In this document: positions 25,273-33,325 of the stretch, one piece after another | Layout: each line of letters opens with the position of its first letter | Numbering within the stretch: the stretch's first letter is position 1 | Source: Nitrospira sp. | GTDB taxonomy: Bacteria; Nitrospirota; Nitrospiria; Nitrospirales; Nitrospiraceae | Assembly: GCA_022842445.1 (NCBI GenBank) | Contig: JALHPO010000001.1 | Span: 357,144-421,143, forward strand | Direction: 5' to 3' | Length of the DNA: 64,000 nucleotides | Notes under the pieces: generated by a model | Databases searched by the model: none | What the model saw: only the letters and a program-made list of their open reading frames with translations | What the model was told of the DNA's origin: nothing | Made by a program: the position numbers and the translations under genes

Positions 25273-27138
25273 ATGGCCGGCTCATTGGCTTCACCGGAAT
25301 TACTTACAGCGCTTCAGCACAAAGCAACCCAACTCCGTATCGGGAGTGTGTTGGCCACCAGCGAAGCAGGAAGCGGCCATCCATCCAGTTGTTGTTCCGC
25401 CGCCGACATTGTGGCAGCACTCTTCTTTTCCGTCATGCGATACGACCCAAAGAATCCGAAAGCACCCAACAGCGATCGGTTCGTGCTCTCTAAAGGCCAT
25501 GCCGCGCCCCTTCTCTATGCCGCCTGGGCAGAGGCGGGACTGTTCCCGGCCAGTGACCTGTTGAAACTGCGCACCCTGGCCTCAGATCTGGAGGGACATC
25601 CGACTCCCCGCCTGCCGTTTGTGGATATGGCGACCGGCTCATTGGGACAAGGTCTCCCGGTTGGTATCGGCATCGCGCTGAGCGCGAGGTTCGTCGACAA
25701 ACAGGATCACCGAACCTACGTCTTGATGGGAGATGGAGAATCCGTTGAGGGATCGGTGTGGGAATCCGCGGAACTCGCGCGTCATCACGGATTAGACAAC
25801 CTCTGTGCAATCATCGATATCAATCGGCTCGGCCAAAGTGATCCCACCATGCTCCAGCATGATATGGAAGCCTACCGCGCTCGATGGGCCGGCTTCGGCT
25901 GGCAGGCATTGATTGTAGACGGACACGATCTTTCTGCTCTGCTCACAGCCTTTGACACCGCGGCAAATACAAAAGGGAAGCCGACCGTGCTCCTTGCCAA
26001 GACCTTCAAAGGCAAGGGGATCTCTTTCATGGAGAACCATCCGAGCTGGCATGGGAAGCCTATTCCTAAAGGGGAAGAAACCCAAAAAGCTATCGCTGAA
26101 CTGAACCAGCAGCTCAAGCAGGGCAGTATCTCCGTGGCCATCAAGAAGCCGGCATCGACGGCACCGACAACCTCTCCTGTCACCCCGCTCCCGGTATCGC
26201 CCTACAAAACAGGCGACGCTGTCGCAACGCGCGAAGCCTTCGGCGTCGCGCTGGAAGCACTGGGTTCGGCAAACCCCTCGGTTGTTGCCCTTGATGCAGA
26301 CGTCAAGAACTCCACCTATACCGACAAATTCGGCAAAAAGTTTCCCGCCCGGTTTTTTGAAAACTTTATCGCCGAGCAAAATATGCTGGGCGCTGCGGCC
26401 GGACTTGCAGCCTGCGGAAAAATTCCTTTCGTCGCCACCTTTGCCGCATTCTTTACCCGCGCATACGACTTTATCCGTATGGCTGCCATCAGCGGATCGA
26501 ACCTCAAGCTCGTCGGTACCCACGTGGGCGTGAGCATCGGGGAAGACGGCCCGTCGCAGATGGGCCTGGAAGACATCGCCATGATGGCGGCGCAGCCGGG
26601 CGTCACAGTGCTCTACCCCTCCGACGCCACCTGCACCTATCGCCTGGTCGAAGCAGCGGCCAATCACAAAGGGATGGTCTACCTGCGCGCCGGCAGACCA
26701 AAGAGTCCCGTTCTCTATGGACCGGAGGAGCGGTTCTCGATCGGCGGCAGCAAAGTACTCCGCCAGAGCGCATCGGACGTGCTCACCATCGTTGCCGCCG
26801 GGGTGACCCTGTTCGAAGCATTGAAGGCCCACGACCAGTTAAAAGCGTCCGGCATCCATGTGCGCGTGATCGATCTCTACAGCATTGTCCCGATCGACCG
26901 CACCACATTGCTGGACAGCGCCAGATCTACCCACGGCCGCATGCTCACGGTCGAAGACCATTATGCCCACGGGGGCCTGGGGGATGCCGTGCTCAGCGCG
27001 GTCGGACCGGAAGGAATCAAGGTCCACAAGCTCGCGGTGCGCGTGATTCCGCACAGCGGAAAGCCGGAAGAACTTGTCGATCACTTCGGCATCGGCACAC
27101 GCTCGATCGTCGAAGCAGTGAAACAGATCGCCAAGTAG
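25273..27138 (+). CDS. tkt: Transketolase
   Basis: 621 residues in one chain, of the shorter form. The N-terminal ThDP domain has GSGHPSSCCSAADIVAALFF, SKGHAAPLLYAAWAE, and the ThDP/Mg motif MGDGESVEGSVWE followed by IIDINRLGQ. A low-complexity linker (KKPASTAPTTSPVTPLPV) joins it to the pyrimidine and C-terminal domains, with FIAEQNMLGAAAGLA and HVGVSIGEDGPSQMGLED. It transfers C2 units between sugar phosphates in the non-oxidative pentose phosphate pathway. AAAGGAG precedes the ATG. A 38-nt imperfect hairpin lies about 44 bp after the stop. Confidence 0.93.
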   Translation: MAGSLASPELLTALQHKATQLRIGSVLATSEAGSGHPSSCCSAADIVAALFFSVMRYDPKNPKAPNSDRFVLSKGHAAPLLYAAWAEAGLFPASDLLKLRTLASDLEGHPTPRLPFVDMATGSLGQGLPVGIGIALSARFVDKQDHRTYVLMGDGESVEGSVWESAELARHHGLDNLCAIIDINRLGQSDPTMLQHDMEAYRARWAGFGWQALIVDGHDLSALLTAFDTAANTKGKPTVLLAKTFKGKGISFMENHPSWHGKPIPKGEETQKAIAELNQQLKQGSISVAIKKPASTAPTTSPVTPLPVSPYKTGDAVATREAFGVALEALGSANPSVVALDADVKNSTYTDKFGKKFPARFFENFIAEQNMLGAAAGLAACGKIPFVATFAAFFTRAYDFIRMAAISGSNLKLVGTHVGVSIGEDGPSQMGLEDIAMMAAQPGVTVLYPSDATCTYRLVEAAANHKGMVYLRAGRPKSPVLYGPEERFSIGGSKVLRQSASDVLTIVAAGVTLFEALKAHDQLKASGIHVRVIDLYSIVPIDRTTLLDSARSTHGRMLTVEDHYAHGGLGDAVLSAVGPEGIKVHKLAVRVIPHSGKPEELVDHFGIGTRSIVEAVKQIAK

Positions 27139-27181
27139 CTGCCCGTCCAGCTTCGTTCTCCCCGCTCAAGCTCTATGAGGC

Positions 27182-27219
27182 CTGCTGTACCCACACGCTT
27201 CGCGTCGTGGATACGGCAG
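27182..27219 (+). terminator. Imperfect hairpin downstream of transketolase
   Basis: CTGCTGTA (27182-27189) pairs with TACGGCAG (27212-27219), and inside this CCACACGC pairs with GCGTCGTGG across a TTC loop. It lies in the 369-bp gap between tkt and the NirK-type gene and may end the tkt transcript. There is no T-run after it, so intrinsic termination is uncertain. The remaining gap up to 27374 shows no gene. Confidence 0.35.
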
Positions 27220-27374
27220 CTCAACGAGACACATACATTTCCCGGCTTAGAAGCCACGCACTGTGAGACAGTTCTCCTTTCCGTCACAGACTCGTCTCGC
27301 TGAGCGGGCACAGCCGGCTTCACGAGAGCCTGCACGTGGCCCACGTTCCGGCACCTCTCACCTCGCATGAATAA

Positions 27375-27415
27375 CAAAAGTTACTTTTGACATCATCTCC
27401 ACCCCGTACTATACT
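27375..27415 (+). promoter_or_regulatory. Sigma-70 promoter with overlapping palindromic operator (nirK-type gene)
   Basis: TTGACA at 27387-27392 and TATACT at 27410-27415 are separated by exactly 17 bases, the best promoter match I found in the window. A perfect palindrome CAAAAGT-T-ACTTTTG (27375-27389) ends inside the -35 box, so a dimeric repressor there would block RNA polymerase. The copper-protein start codon lies about 90 bp downstream. The palindrome does not match the FNR consensus or the NsrR 11-bp half-site. Confidence 0.65.
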
Positions 27416-27507
27416 CACCAGGTTTTTAGCCAACAAAGACGTTCGCACTCATCAGTGATCATGTGAGGCGCGGGCTCATTCATAACCATTCAGGGAGGAG
27501 GACGCGG

Positions 27508-28455
27508 ATGAGGAGATTACAGCTACCCCAGACCGCTGCGATGGCAGGCATCACCGCCATGGCATTGACAGGCCTGCTGGGGCTTTCGACCACACTACAG
27601 GCGAAGACGCATGACGTGAAATTCACCGCGATGGAAACCGAGATTGTCGTCGAAGGCACCGGCGAAAAGTACAAGGCCTGGACCTTCAACGGACAAATGC
27701 CGGGGCCCGTGGTCCGCGTGACCGAAGGCGACACGGTCAACTTCACGCTCGACAATCCGAAGACGAACTTCTTCGGACACTCGATGGACTTTCACGCCGC
27801 GGAAATCGACTTCTTAAAGAACTACCGCGAGATCAAGCCGGGCCAAACCATTCAATACACTTTTGTGGCCAAGAAGCCGGGGGTGTTCTTCTATCACTGC
27901 GGCGCGCCGCCGATGATTCAGCATATTGCCCGCGGCATGTTCGGCGCCATCATCGTGGACCCGAAGGATGCGAAGGTCTGGCCGAAGGCCGATCGGGAGT
28001 ATCTCCTGGTCCAATCGGAATTCTGGAAGAATCCTGACGATGTCGGCGCGATGTTCGATCGCAAGTTCGATAACGTGGTCTTCAACGGCGGCATCTGGAA
28101 GTACCATCCGTTCTTCATCGGCGCGGCTCCGTTGGAAGCCAAGCCGAACGAGCGGGTGCGGTTCTACTTCGTGAACGCCGGCCCGAACGAATTCTCGTCA
28201 TTGCATCCCATCGGCGAGATCTGGGACGCCGTCTATGAGAGCGGCAATCCGGCCAACAAGTTTGTCGGCGTCCAGACCTATGTCGTGGGACCGGGCAGCG
28301 CCGCCACGTTTGACCTGATTTCGGAATCACCGGGGGTCTATCCGATCGTGACGCACTCGCTGACCGCGGCGCTTCGTGGCGCCATTGCAGCCTTGACGAT
28401 CACCCCGGTCGCCAAAGACGCGCCGTTGATGCCGTTGACTCCCTGGAATCCGTAG
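27508..28455 (+). CDS. nirK: Exported NirK-type multicopper protein (putative nitrite reductase)
   Basis: 315 residues from ATG 27508, preceded by GGGAGGAGG; an upstream start at 27463 is less likely. A signal peptide ends near LQAKT. Two cupredoxin domains follow. Type 1 copper ligands are H91 (FGHSMDFHA), C131 and H139 (YHCGAPPMIQH) and M144 (RGMFG). Type 2 ligands would be H96, H130 and H283 (VTHSLTAAL). The active-site Asp of nitrite reductases is present (D94), but the second catalytic residue, His in the classical IGGHGD motif, lies in IGEIWD here, where Ile238 occupies its place. It is a periplasmic trimer by family; the substrate could be nitrite or another nitrogen oxide. Confidence 0.75.
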   Translation: MRRLQLPQTAAMAGITAMALTGLLGLSTTLQAKTHDVKFTAMETEIVVEGTGEKYKAWTFNGQMPGPVVRVTEGDTVNFTLDNPKTNFFGHSMDFHAAEIDFLKNYREIKPGQTIQYTFVAKKPGVFFYHCGAPPMIQHIARGMFGAIIVDPKDAKVWPKADREYLLVQSEFWKNPDDVGAMFDRKFDNVVFNGGIWKYHPFFIGAAPLEAKPNERVRFYFVNAGPNEFSSLHPIGEIWDAVYESGNPANKFVGVQTYVVGPGSAATFDLISESPGVYPIVTHSLTAALRGAIAALTITPVAKDAPLMPLTPWNP

Positions 28456-28525
28456 GCAACAACTGGCTCTTGCAGTGGACACGATCCGTCGTTCAGCACA
28501 TTACCTAATGAAGAGGAGACCAACA

Positions 28526-28969
28526 ATGACTCGCACTTCGACAATGCTGGCGGTCGCGCTGTTTGCGACCGTCGTCAGCGCGCCGGTACTCAGCATGGCT
28601 GCAGACACAAAGCCCTCGCTCTATGAACGGCTCGGAGGGACCGGTCCCATCACGGCCGTCGTGGGGAAATTCGTCGCCAACGTGGCAGCCGACAAGCGGA
28701 TCAACGGCTACTTCGCGAAGGCCGACATCCCCAACCTGAAGCGGCAGCTGGTCGATCAGGTGTGCCAAGCCAGCGGCGGTCCCTGCACCTACACGGGTAA
28801 GGACATGAAGACCACGCACCAAGGGATGAAGATCACGACCGCGGCGTTCAACGCGTTGGTGGAGGATCTCGTGGCAGCGCTCGATACCTTCAACGTCCCG
28901 GAGCAAGAGAAGGGTGAGTTGCTCAGCGTCTTGGGACCGATGAATAAAGATATCGTCGAGGTCCCGTAG
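28526..28969 (+). CDS. Exported group 1 truncated hemoglobin
   Basis: 147 residues from ATG 28526, with AGAGGAG upstream. A signal peptide (about 1-26, ending SMAADT) precedes the truncated-globin fold: SLYERLGGTGPITAVVGKFV, then INGYFAKADI, and the proximal heme ligand H98 in MKTTHQGMKIT. Group 1 truncated globins bind oxygen and NO and can detoxify NO. Export is not the rule for this family. The gene lies 70 bp after the NirK-type gene on the same strand, so the globin may meet NO in the periplasm. C80 and C87 could form a disulfide. A strong terminator follows. Confidence 0.85.
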   Translation: MTRTSTMLAVALFATVVSAPVLSMAADTKPSLYERLGGTGPITAVVGKFVANVAADKRINGYFAKADIPNLKRQLVDQVCQASGGPCTYTGKDMKTTHQGMKITTAAFNALVEDLVAALDTFNVPEQEKGELLSVLGPMNKDIVEVP

Positions 28970-28979
28970 GATGGCGGGC

Positions 28980-29012
28980 GGCGTGGCGGGCCGCATATGG
29001 GCCTGCCACGCC
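28980..29012 (+). other. Strong GC-rich hairpin after the globin gene
   Basis: GGCGTGGCGGGC (28980-28991) pairs with GCCTGCCACGCC (29001-29012) over 12 bp with one G-T wobble and a 9-base loop. It starts 10 bp after the globin stop and has no T-run, so it could protect the 3' end of the mRNA or pause transcription ahead of the terminator at 29050. Confidence 0.5.
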
Positions 29013-29049
29013 GATCTGCAGAGCGGTTCGCATTTCTGGATCAACGCAC

Positions 29050-29083
29050 AAGGACGGCAGACAACAGTCTGCCGTCCTTTTCT
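29050..29083 (+). terminator. Intrinsic terminator
   Basis: A perfect 13-bp stem, AAGGACGGCAGAC (29050-29062) with GTCTGCCGTCCTT (29067-29079), has a 4-base loop and is followed by TTTCT. It is the clearest Rho-independent terminator in the window and would end the nirK-globin transcript. Confidence 0.85.
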
Positions 29084-29148
29084 ATAACGTAGAAAGCAAG
29101 GATTGGTTGTTGGCTTTGGTGACGCATCCGCAACAAGGGATAACAGCA

Positions 29149-29478
29149 ATGATTCTGACACTTGCCCTTGCAAGCACGGGCATACTTCATGCGGAGCCAC
29201 GCGCCAACGAACGTATCGCCTTGGCGCTTTCCGGACAGAATTGCTCACTGCACCGTCAGGCCATTGCCAAGACGCTGTCTCAAGTCCCCGGAGTCATACG
29301 CATCGATATGGATCTCATCGATGGGCACATCTTGATCGACCGGATTCAAGATCAGCGAACAGCGGCGGACTTCCAAACCATCATCAATGGCAGCCTCCCA
29401 TCGGATGCTCAATGCCGCGCCGAGGTCATGGAATCCTGCATCTCGGCGGACCCAATGCCGCCAAGCCACGCCCACTAG
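29149..29478 (+). CDS. Exported HMA-like protein with CxxH site
   Basis: 109 residues from ATG 29149 (AAGGGA upstream); a TTG start at 29107 is possible but would spoil the signal peptide (MILTLALASTGILHA). The mature part follows the heavy-metal-associated beta-alpha-beta-beta-alpha-beta order: IALALSGQNC, SLHRQAIAKTLSQVPGVI, RIDMDLIDGHILIDR, TAADFQTIING. The metal loop, normally GMxCxxC, reads SGQNCSLH, so C32 and H35 take its place. Two more Cys (89, 97) and a His-containing tail (SHAH) could add ligands. Periplasmic copper or other metal binding is inferred, and the nearby copper protein makes copper attractive. Confidence 0.6.
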   Translation: MILTLALASTGILHAEPRANERIALALSGQNCSLHRQAIAKTLSQVPGVIRIDMDLIDGHILIDRIQDQRTAADFQTIINGSLPSDAQCRAEVMESCISADPMPPSHAH

Positions 29479-29795
29479 CCCGGATTCGGCGAAACAAATA
29501 CCAAGACCCGGAGCCGTGCTCCGGTATGGTTCTTCACCCCATGTTCTTCGCCTGCTGGAGCCAGTGTCGCTTGTCCTGCTCCTAACACTTGTCTCTCTGC
29601 TCCGACCTGAAAGGTCCCCTGCCCTTCAAGAACCAGATAGACTTTGTCCTGGCCGCTATGTACATGCCCCTGTTGTTCCTGCCCCGGCTCGAAACAATAC
29701 ACATCGCAGAAGAATCGCTCCGTCTGAAACAGATTGTTCTTCTTCATCTTTTCACTGCTGAATTGCTGACAATCCGCAAGGTTCATTACCTTCAT
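29475..29795 (-). CDS. Small cupin-domain protein
   Basis: 106 residues, a single conserved beta-barrel of the RmlC-like cupin family. The first metal motif reads GHVHSGQDKVYLVLEGQG (two His and a Glu-bearing strand), and the second has PAGEEHGVKN with another His, enough to hold one divalent metal. There is no signal peptide. Its role could be sugar or small-molecule binding or oxidation; the substrate is unknown. Its end overlaps the end of the HMA-like gene by 4 bp in convergent orientation. Confidence 0.75.
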   Translation of the reverse strand: MKVMNLADCQQFSSEKMKKNNLFQTERFFCDVYCFEPGQEQQGHVHSGQDKVYLVLEGQGTFQVGAERQVLGAGQATLAPAGEEHGVKNHTGARLRVLVFVSPNPG

Positions 29796-29882
29796 CGCTA
29801 CAGACCTTTCTTCACTGGTACACGCTGCCTCTCAGCTTGCGACGATAGTACGCCGTAGTAGACAGATCGTGCCGACTACCGA

Positions 29883-30323
29883 TTAGGGCAACCGCGACAA
29901 GGCTTTCTGGTAGGAGCCCTTAATCTCGTCGAACGCAGTATCCACGGTGGTTTTTATGGTATGCCATTTTGCATCTGTCGCATCCCGCAAGGCATCCAAC
30001 TTATCCTTGACCGCTTCTTTTTTCTTATCCAGCTCATCGATGGACTTCTGAAGTTCCGCCCTAGTCGATGCCGAGACGTTCCGCGCTTTGCCTCGCAAGG
30101 TCTCGATTTGACGTTGAACGGCAGATAACTCCTCCTGCGCCTTCCGTTGAAACGCGTCTTTCTGCTGAGCCGTATACTCTTTCGCCGCCTCGACCGTCTC
30201 CCGAGCCTCCTTGGCTATCGCATCTGCGCCAGCTAGTGAATCGGGAGCCATTCCAAGATCCAGTACAACCCATACACACACGATCCAGACAGTCCGCAAC
30301 AACCACGGAAGTCGAGCCATCAT
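29883..30323 (-). CDS. Exported coiled-coil protein of unknown function
   Basis: 146 residues with a hydrophobic signal sequence (LPWLLRTVWIVCVWVVLDLG) followed by an almost wholly helical, charged sequence with heptad character (KAQEELSAVQRQIETLRGKA, ELQKSIDELDKKKEAVKDKLDALRDATD). This resembles apolipoprotein-like or Sll1863-type stress proteins, but no family can be named with certainty. It stands alone, 87 bp downstream of the cupin start. A structural or stress role in the periplasm is an inference from composition. Confidence 0.6.
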   Translation of the reverse strand: MMARLPWLLRTVWIVCVWVVLDLGMAPDSLAGADAIAKEARETVEAAKEYTAQQKDAFQRKAQEELSAVQRQIETLRGKARNVSASTRAELQKSIDELDKKKEAVKDKLDALRDATDAKWHTIKTTVDTAFDEIKGSYQKALSRLP

Positions 30324-30503
30324 TCCTTCTCCCCTCCTCTACTCTAGCCTTCTGCCGATTTACGCAGAAAGTATAGTCAACCGAATCGGCAAAGTCATCC
30401 GGTCTTGACGAATAGATTCCCTGCCCGCCCCGCTAAACTTTCGACCGTAACAACCGAGAAAGGAACATATCAGAGCATACCTGAGACAAAGCGAGAAGGA
30501 GCA

Positions 30504-31400
30504 GTGACCGTGCCCCCTGAATCTCCGACAGCATCAACACCGATCGAGCAACTGGAGCAAGCGCTGATCAAGAGGCTTGAGCGCGGCGAGATCGAACTGC
30601 CGTTGCTGCCTCAGGTGGCCAGCCAAGTGATGGCCCTTACCTCTGATCCGTCCGCCGACGCGGCCAAACTGTCTTCCCTCATCCACCAAGACCAGGCCTT
30701 AGCCGCACACGTGCTGCGCATCGCCAATTCCCCCGCTTATATGCCCAGAAGCCCCGTCGCCTCTCTTCAGCATGCCGTCGCCATGCTGGGGATCAATTTG
30801 CTGTCTGAAATCGCGTTTACCACATCGTTGAAAGCCGGCGCGTTTCAGGTGCCGGGCCATGAAGACAAGGTCAAGCAGTTATGGCGGCACTCACTGGCCA
30901 GCGGCGCCTTTGCAAAAGAGGTCGCTCGAACCAGACGCGTGAACGTCGAAAGTGCCTTTCTCTGCGGACTGTTGCACGGAATCGGGAAACCCGTTGTCCT
31001 GCGAACAATCACGACGATTGCTAGCGAGCTAAAGATCGATTGGGTCAAAGCACTGGGCAGGATACTGGATAACGAATCTCACCTCGCGACATTGGTTGAG
31101 GGCTACCATACCCGCGTGGGCACTCTAATCGCCGATAAATGGAACCTGCCCAAACAAGTAGCGGAGGTAATCCAATATTATGGAGATTTCGAGCATGCCA
31201 CCGCCTTCCGCCAGGAATGCATGCTCACCTTTGTTGCGGATCGGTTGGCAAGCCACCTCCTGACGCCTGAAGAAATGCCCGAAGATAGTCTCCGCGATCA
31301 TCCAGTATTCGCAGAGTTGAACCTCTACCCCAACGACGTCGACCAACTCCTCGCTGGTAAAGACAAGGTGCTGGCCATAGTGAACACGTTGAACTTATGA
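30504..31400 (+). CDS. HDOD-domain signalling protein
   Basis: 298 residues from the GTG at 30504, preferred because GAAGGAG lies just upstream; an in-frame TTG at 30405 would add 33 residues. The HDOD core is clear: LPLLPQVASQVMALTSDPSA, LIHQDQALAAHVLRIANSPAY, LQHAVAMLGINLLSEIAF and HSLASGAFAKEVA, then AFLCGLLHGIGKPV. HDOD domains resemble HD phosphohydrolases without full metal ligands and act in signalling or regulation of motility and stress. The stop overlaps the next start by 4 bp (ATGA), so translation is coupled to the transhydrogenase. Confidence 0.8.
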   Translation: MTVPPESPTASTPIEQLEQALIKRLERGEIELPLLPQVASQVMALTSDPSADAAKLSSLIHQDQALAAHVLRIANSPAYMPRSPVASLQHAVAMLGINLLSEIAFTTSLKAGAFQVPGHEDKVKQLWRHSLASGAFAKEVARTRRVNVESAFLCGLLHGIGKPVVLRTITTIASELKIDWVKALGRILDNESHLATLVEGYHTRVGTLIADKWNLPKQVAEVIQYYGDFEHATAFRQECMLTFVADRLASHLLTPEEMPEDSLRDHPVFAELNLYPNDVDQLLAGKDKVLAIVNTLNL

Positions 31401-32812
31401 GCTCATCGACCGCCTTTGACATTATTGTGATCGGAGCCGGCCCCGCCGGCCAGAAAGCGGCCATCCAGGGCGCCAAGGCGGGAAAGCGCGTGGCGCTCAT
31501 CGAGCGGGAGCGTGGCATCGGAGGCAGCTGTGTCTATCGCGGAACGATCCCCAGCAAGACCTTAAGAGAGAGCGCACTCCAACTCGATCGGCTCAAATCC
31601 GCCGGCGCAACGTTCGACTTCAGCCTGAAACCGGACATCCAAATCGCAACATTGCTCAGCCGCTTGGAAGCCGTCATATCGGCTCATGACACTTTTATGA
31701 GCCGGCAGCTCAGGCGCAATGGCATTTCGCTGCTTCACGGACGCGCCGGCTTTCTCGACGCGCGCACCATCGAGATGCTGACGGTCGACGGAGGCCGCCA
31801 ATCATTGACCGCAGACGCCATTATTCTGGCCACGGGCTCTCGTCCACGGAACCCGGAAAACATTCCCGTCGATCACGAACACATTCTTGACAGCGACTCA
31901 CTCCTGTCGATGATCTACCTGCCTCGCTCGTTGACGATCATCGGCGGCGGTGTCATCGGATGCGAGTATGCCTCGATTTTTTCGCTGCTGGGGACGCAGG
32001 TCACGCTGATCGACCGCGCACCTTCCCCGCTCCAATTCATGGACCATGAACTCGTGACCCATTTCGTGAAACTTTTCGAACAGCAAGGCGGGCGCTATCT
32101 GGGAGGGCAGCAGATCCTGGAGGTTCGGTGGGACGGCGCCGCTCATGTCGTCACGACGTTGCAAGACAACCCTCCGGTCAAGAGCGAAAAGCTTCTGGTC
32201 GCGCTGGGCCGGCAAGCCAACATCGAAGATCTCAATTTGGCGGCGGCAGGGCTCACGGCTACGGAGAAAGGCACGATCTCAGTCAACCAGTTCTGCCAGA
32301 CGGATGTCCCGCACATCTACGCCGTCGGCGATATGGTCGGAGCTCCGGCACTGGCCTCAAAAGCGATGGAGCACGGGCGCAGAGCCGCCAGGCATGCCCT
32401 GAACCTGCCGGTCGGCGATGCCGCGTCGACCATCCCCCTTGGAATCTACACCATTCCTGAAATGGCCAGCATCGGTCTCGATGAAGAGGCTGCCCGTGAA
32501 CGCTATCGAAATCCACTCATCGGGCGGGCAAAGTTTGAAGAAGTCGCCAGAGCGCAAATATCGGGGGCCGGCCAAGGCCTCCTCAAAATGGTGGCAGACC
32601 CCTCAGGCGAACAGCTGCTCGGGGTGCAGATCGTGGGAGAGTCAGCGACGGAATTGGTTCATGTCGGGCAATCCGCTCTTCAGCAAGGCGCCAACATCGA
32701 ATTCTTTATCGACAACATTTTCAACTTTCCCACCTATGCCGAGACCTATCGCATCGCCGCCTTGGACATCCTCGGACAAGCGGCCAAACGCAGGACCGCT
32801 GAAGCCGCATAG
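31397..32812 (+). CDS. sthA: Soluble pyridine nucleotide transhydrogenase (flavoprotein)
   Basis: 471 residues of the FAD-dependent pyridine-nucleotide disulfide oxidoreductase fold. The FAD motif is DIIVIGAGPAGQKAAIQGAK, the NAD(P) motif is SLTIIGGGVIGCEYASIFSLLG, and the second FAD motif is VPHIYAVGDMVG. The redox motif reads GGSCVYRGTIPSKTLRES: the first Cys is present but the second is Thr, as in E. coli SthA (CTHWGT), so this is not a dihydrolipoamide dehydrogenase. It balances NADPH against NADH. It is coupled by a 4-bp overlap to the HDOD gene, an unusual partner. Confidence 0.85.
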   Translation: MSSSTAFDIIVIGAGPAGQKAAIQGAKAGKRVALIERERGIGGSCVYRGTIPSKTLRESALQLDRLKSAGATFDFSLKPDIQIATLLSRLEAVISAHDTFMSRQLRRNGISLLHGRAGFLDARTIEMLTVDGGRQSLTADAIILATGSRPRNPENIPVDHEHILDSDSLLSMIYLPRSLTIIGGGVIGCEYASIFSLLGTQVTLIDRAPSPLQFMDHELVTHFVKLFEQQGGRYLGGQQILEVRWDGAAHVVTTLQDNPPVKSEKLLVALGRQANIEDLNLAAAGLTATEKGTISVNQFCQTDVPHIYAVGDMVGAPALASKAMEHGRRAARHALNLPVGDAASTIPLGIYTIPEMASIGLDEEAARERYRNPLIGRAKFEEVARAQISGAGQGLLKMVADPSGEQLLGVQIVGESATELVHVGQSALQQGANIEFFIDNIFNFPTYAETYRIAALDILGQAAKRRTAEAA

Positions 32813-32870
32813 CCGGCCCCATCCCCTTGCCCCCTGCCCCTTGCCTACGACAGGCCCTCACAGTCAGACG

Positions 32871-32906
32871 CATCGGCATCGGCATCGGCATCGGCATCGG
32901 CATCGG
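32871..32906 (+). repeat. Hexanucleotide tandem repeat (CATCGG)6
   Basis: Six perfect copies of CATCGG lie in the gap between the convergent transhydrogenase and PilZ genes. The preceding bases are C-rich low complexity (CCCCTTGCCCCCTGCCCC). A short repeat of this kind can vary in copy number by slippage, but it is outside coding sequence here. Confidence 0.9.
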
Positions 32907-32928
32907 CCAGGATCAGCGCAACAGATCT

Positions 32929-33297
32929 TTACGATTCCTCGCCGGTCTGATTCTCGCGTTCGTAGGGTTGTGCGTCCAGCTCCTTCACCACATGCTGAAG
33001 CCTGGCCCACCCGTCCGGGGTAAGATCGACGAACTCCAATCCAAAGAAATCGTCACGACACCAGCGAATGACGGCCTTCTTGACCTGAAGCGGCGGCTCA
33101 TCGTCCGACACTTCAATACGCATTTCGATTTCTGTGCCCGGGTGCACGTGAGTGACACTGAAGACTCTGCAGCCTCGAATAGACAGATCTCCAAGGATAC
33201 CAACGCCGGAAACGATATTGGTGGAACTGAAGGAACTCCGGAATTGAACGGGAAACCGGGGATCTTTTCGATTCTCCATCTTCTTCCTATGCTCCAT
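32929..33297 (-). CDS. PilZ-domain protein
   Basis: 122 residues. The cyclic-di-GMP binding pattern of PilZ domains is visible: RKDPRFPV (the RxxxR motif) near residue 10 and DLSIRGCRVF (D/NxSxxG) about 28 residues later, then strands ending with WCRDDFFGLEFVDLTPDGWARLQ. It is likely to bind c-di-GMP and change a partner's activity in motility, exopolysaccharide or another c-di-GMP process. There is no other domain. It converges with sthA, separated by the CATCGG repeat. Confidence 0.85.
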   Translation of the reverse strand: MEHRKKMENRKDPRFPVQFRSSFSSTNIVSGVGILGDLSIRGCRVFSVTHVHPGTEIEMRIEVSDDEPPLQVKKAVIRWCRDDFFGLEFVDLTPDGWARLQHVVKELDAQPYERENQTGEES

Positions 33298-33325
33298 ACG
33301 CCGAACCTTGTCTAGAGAAATGCCG

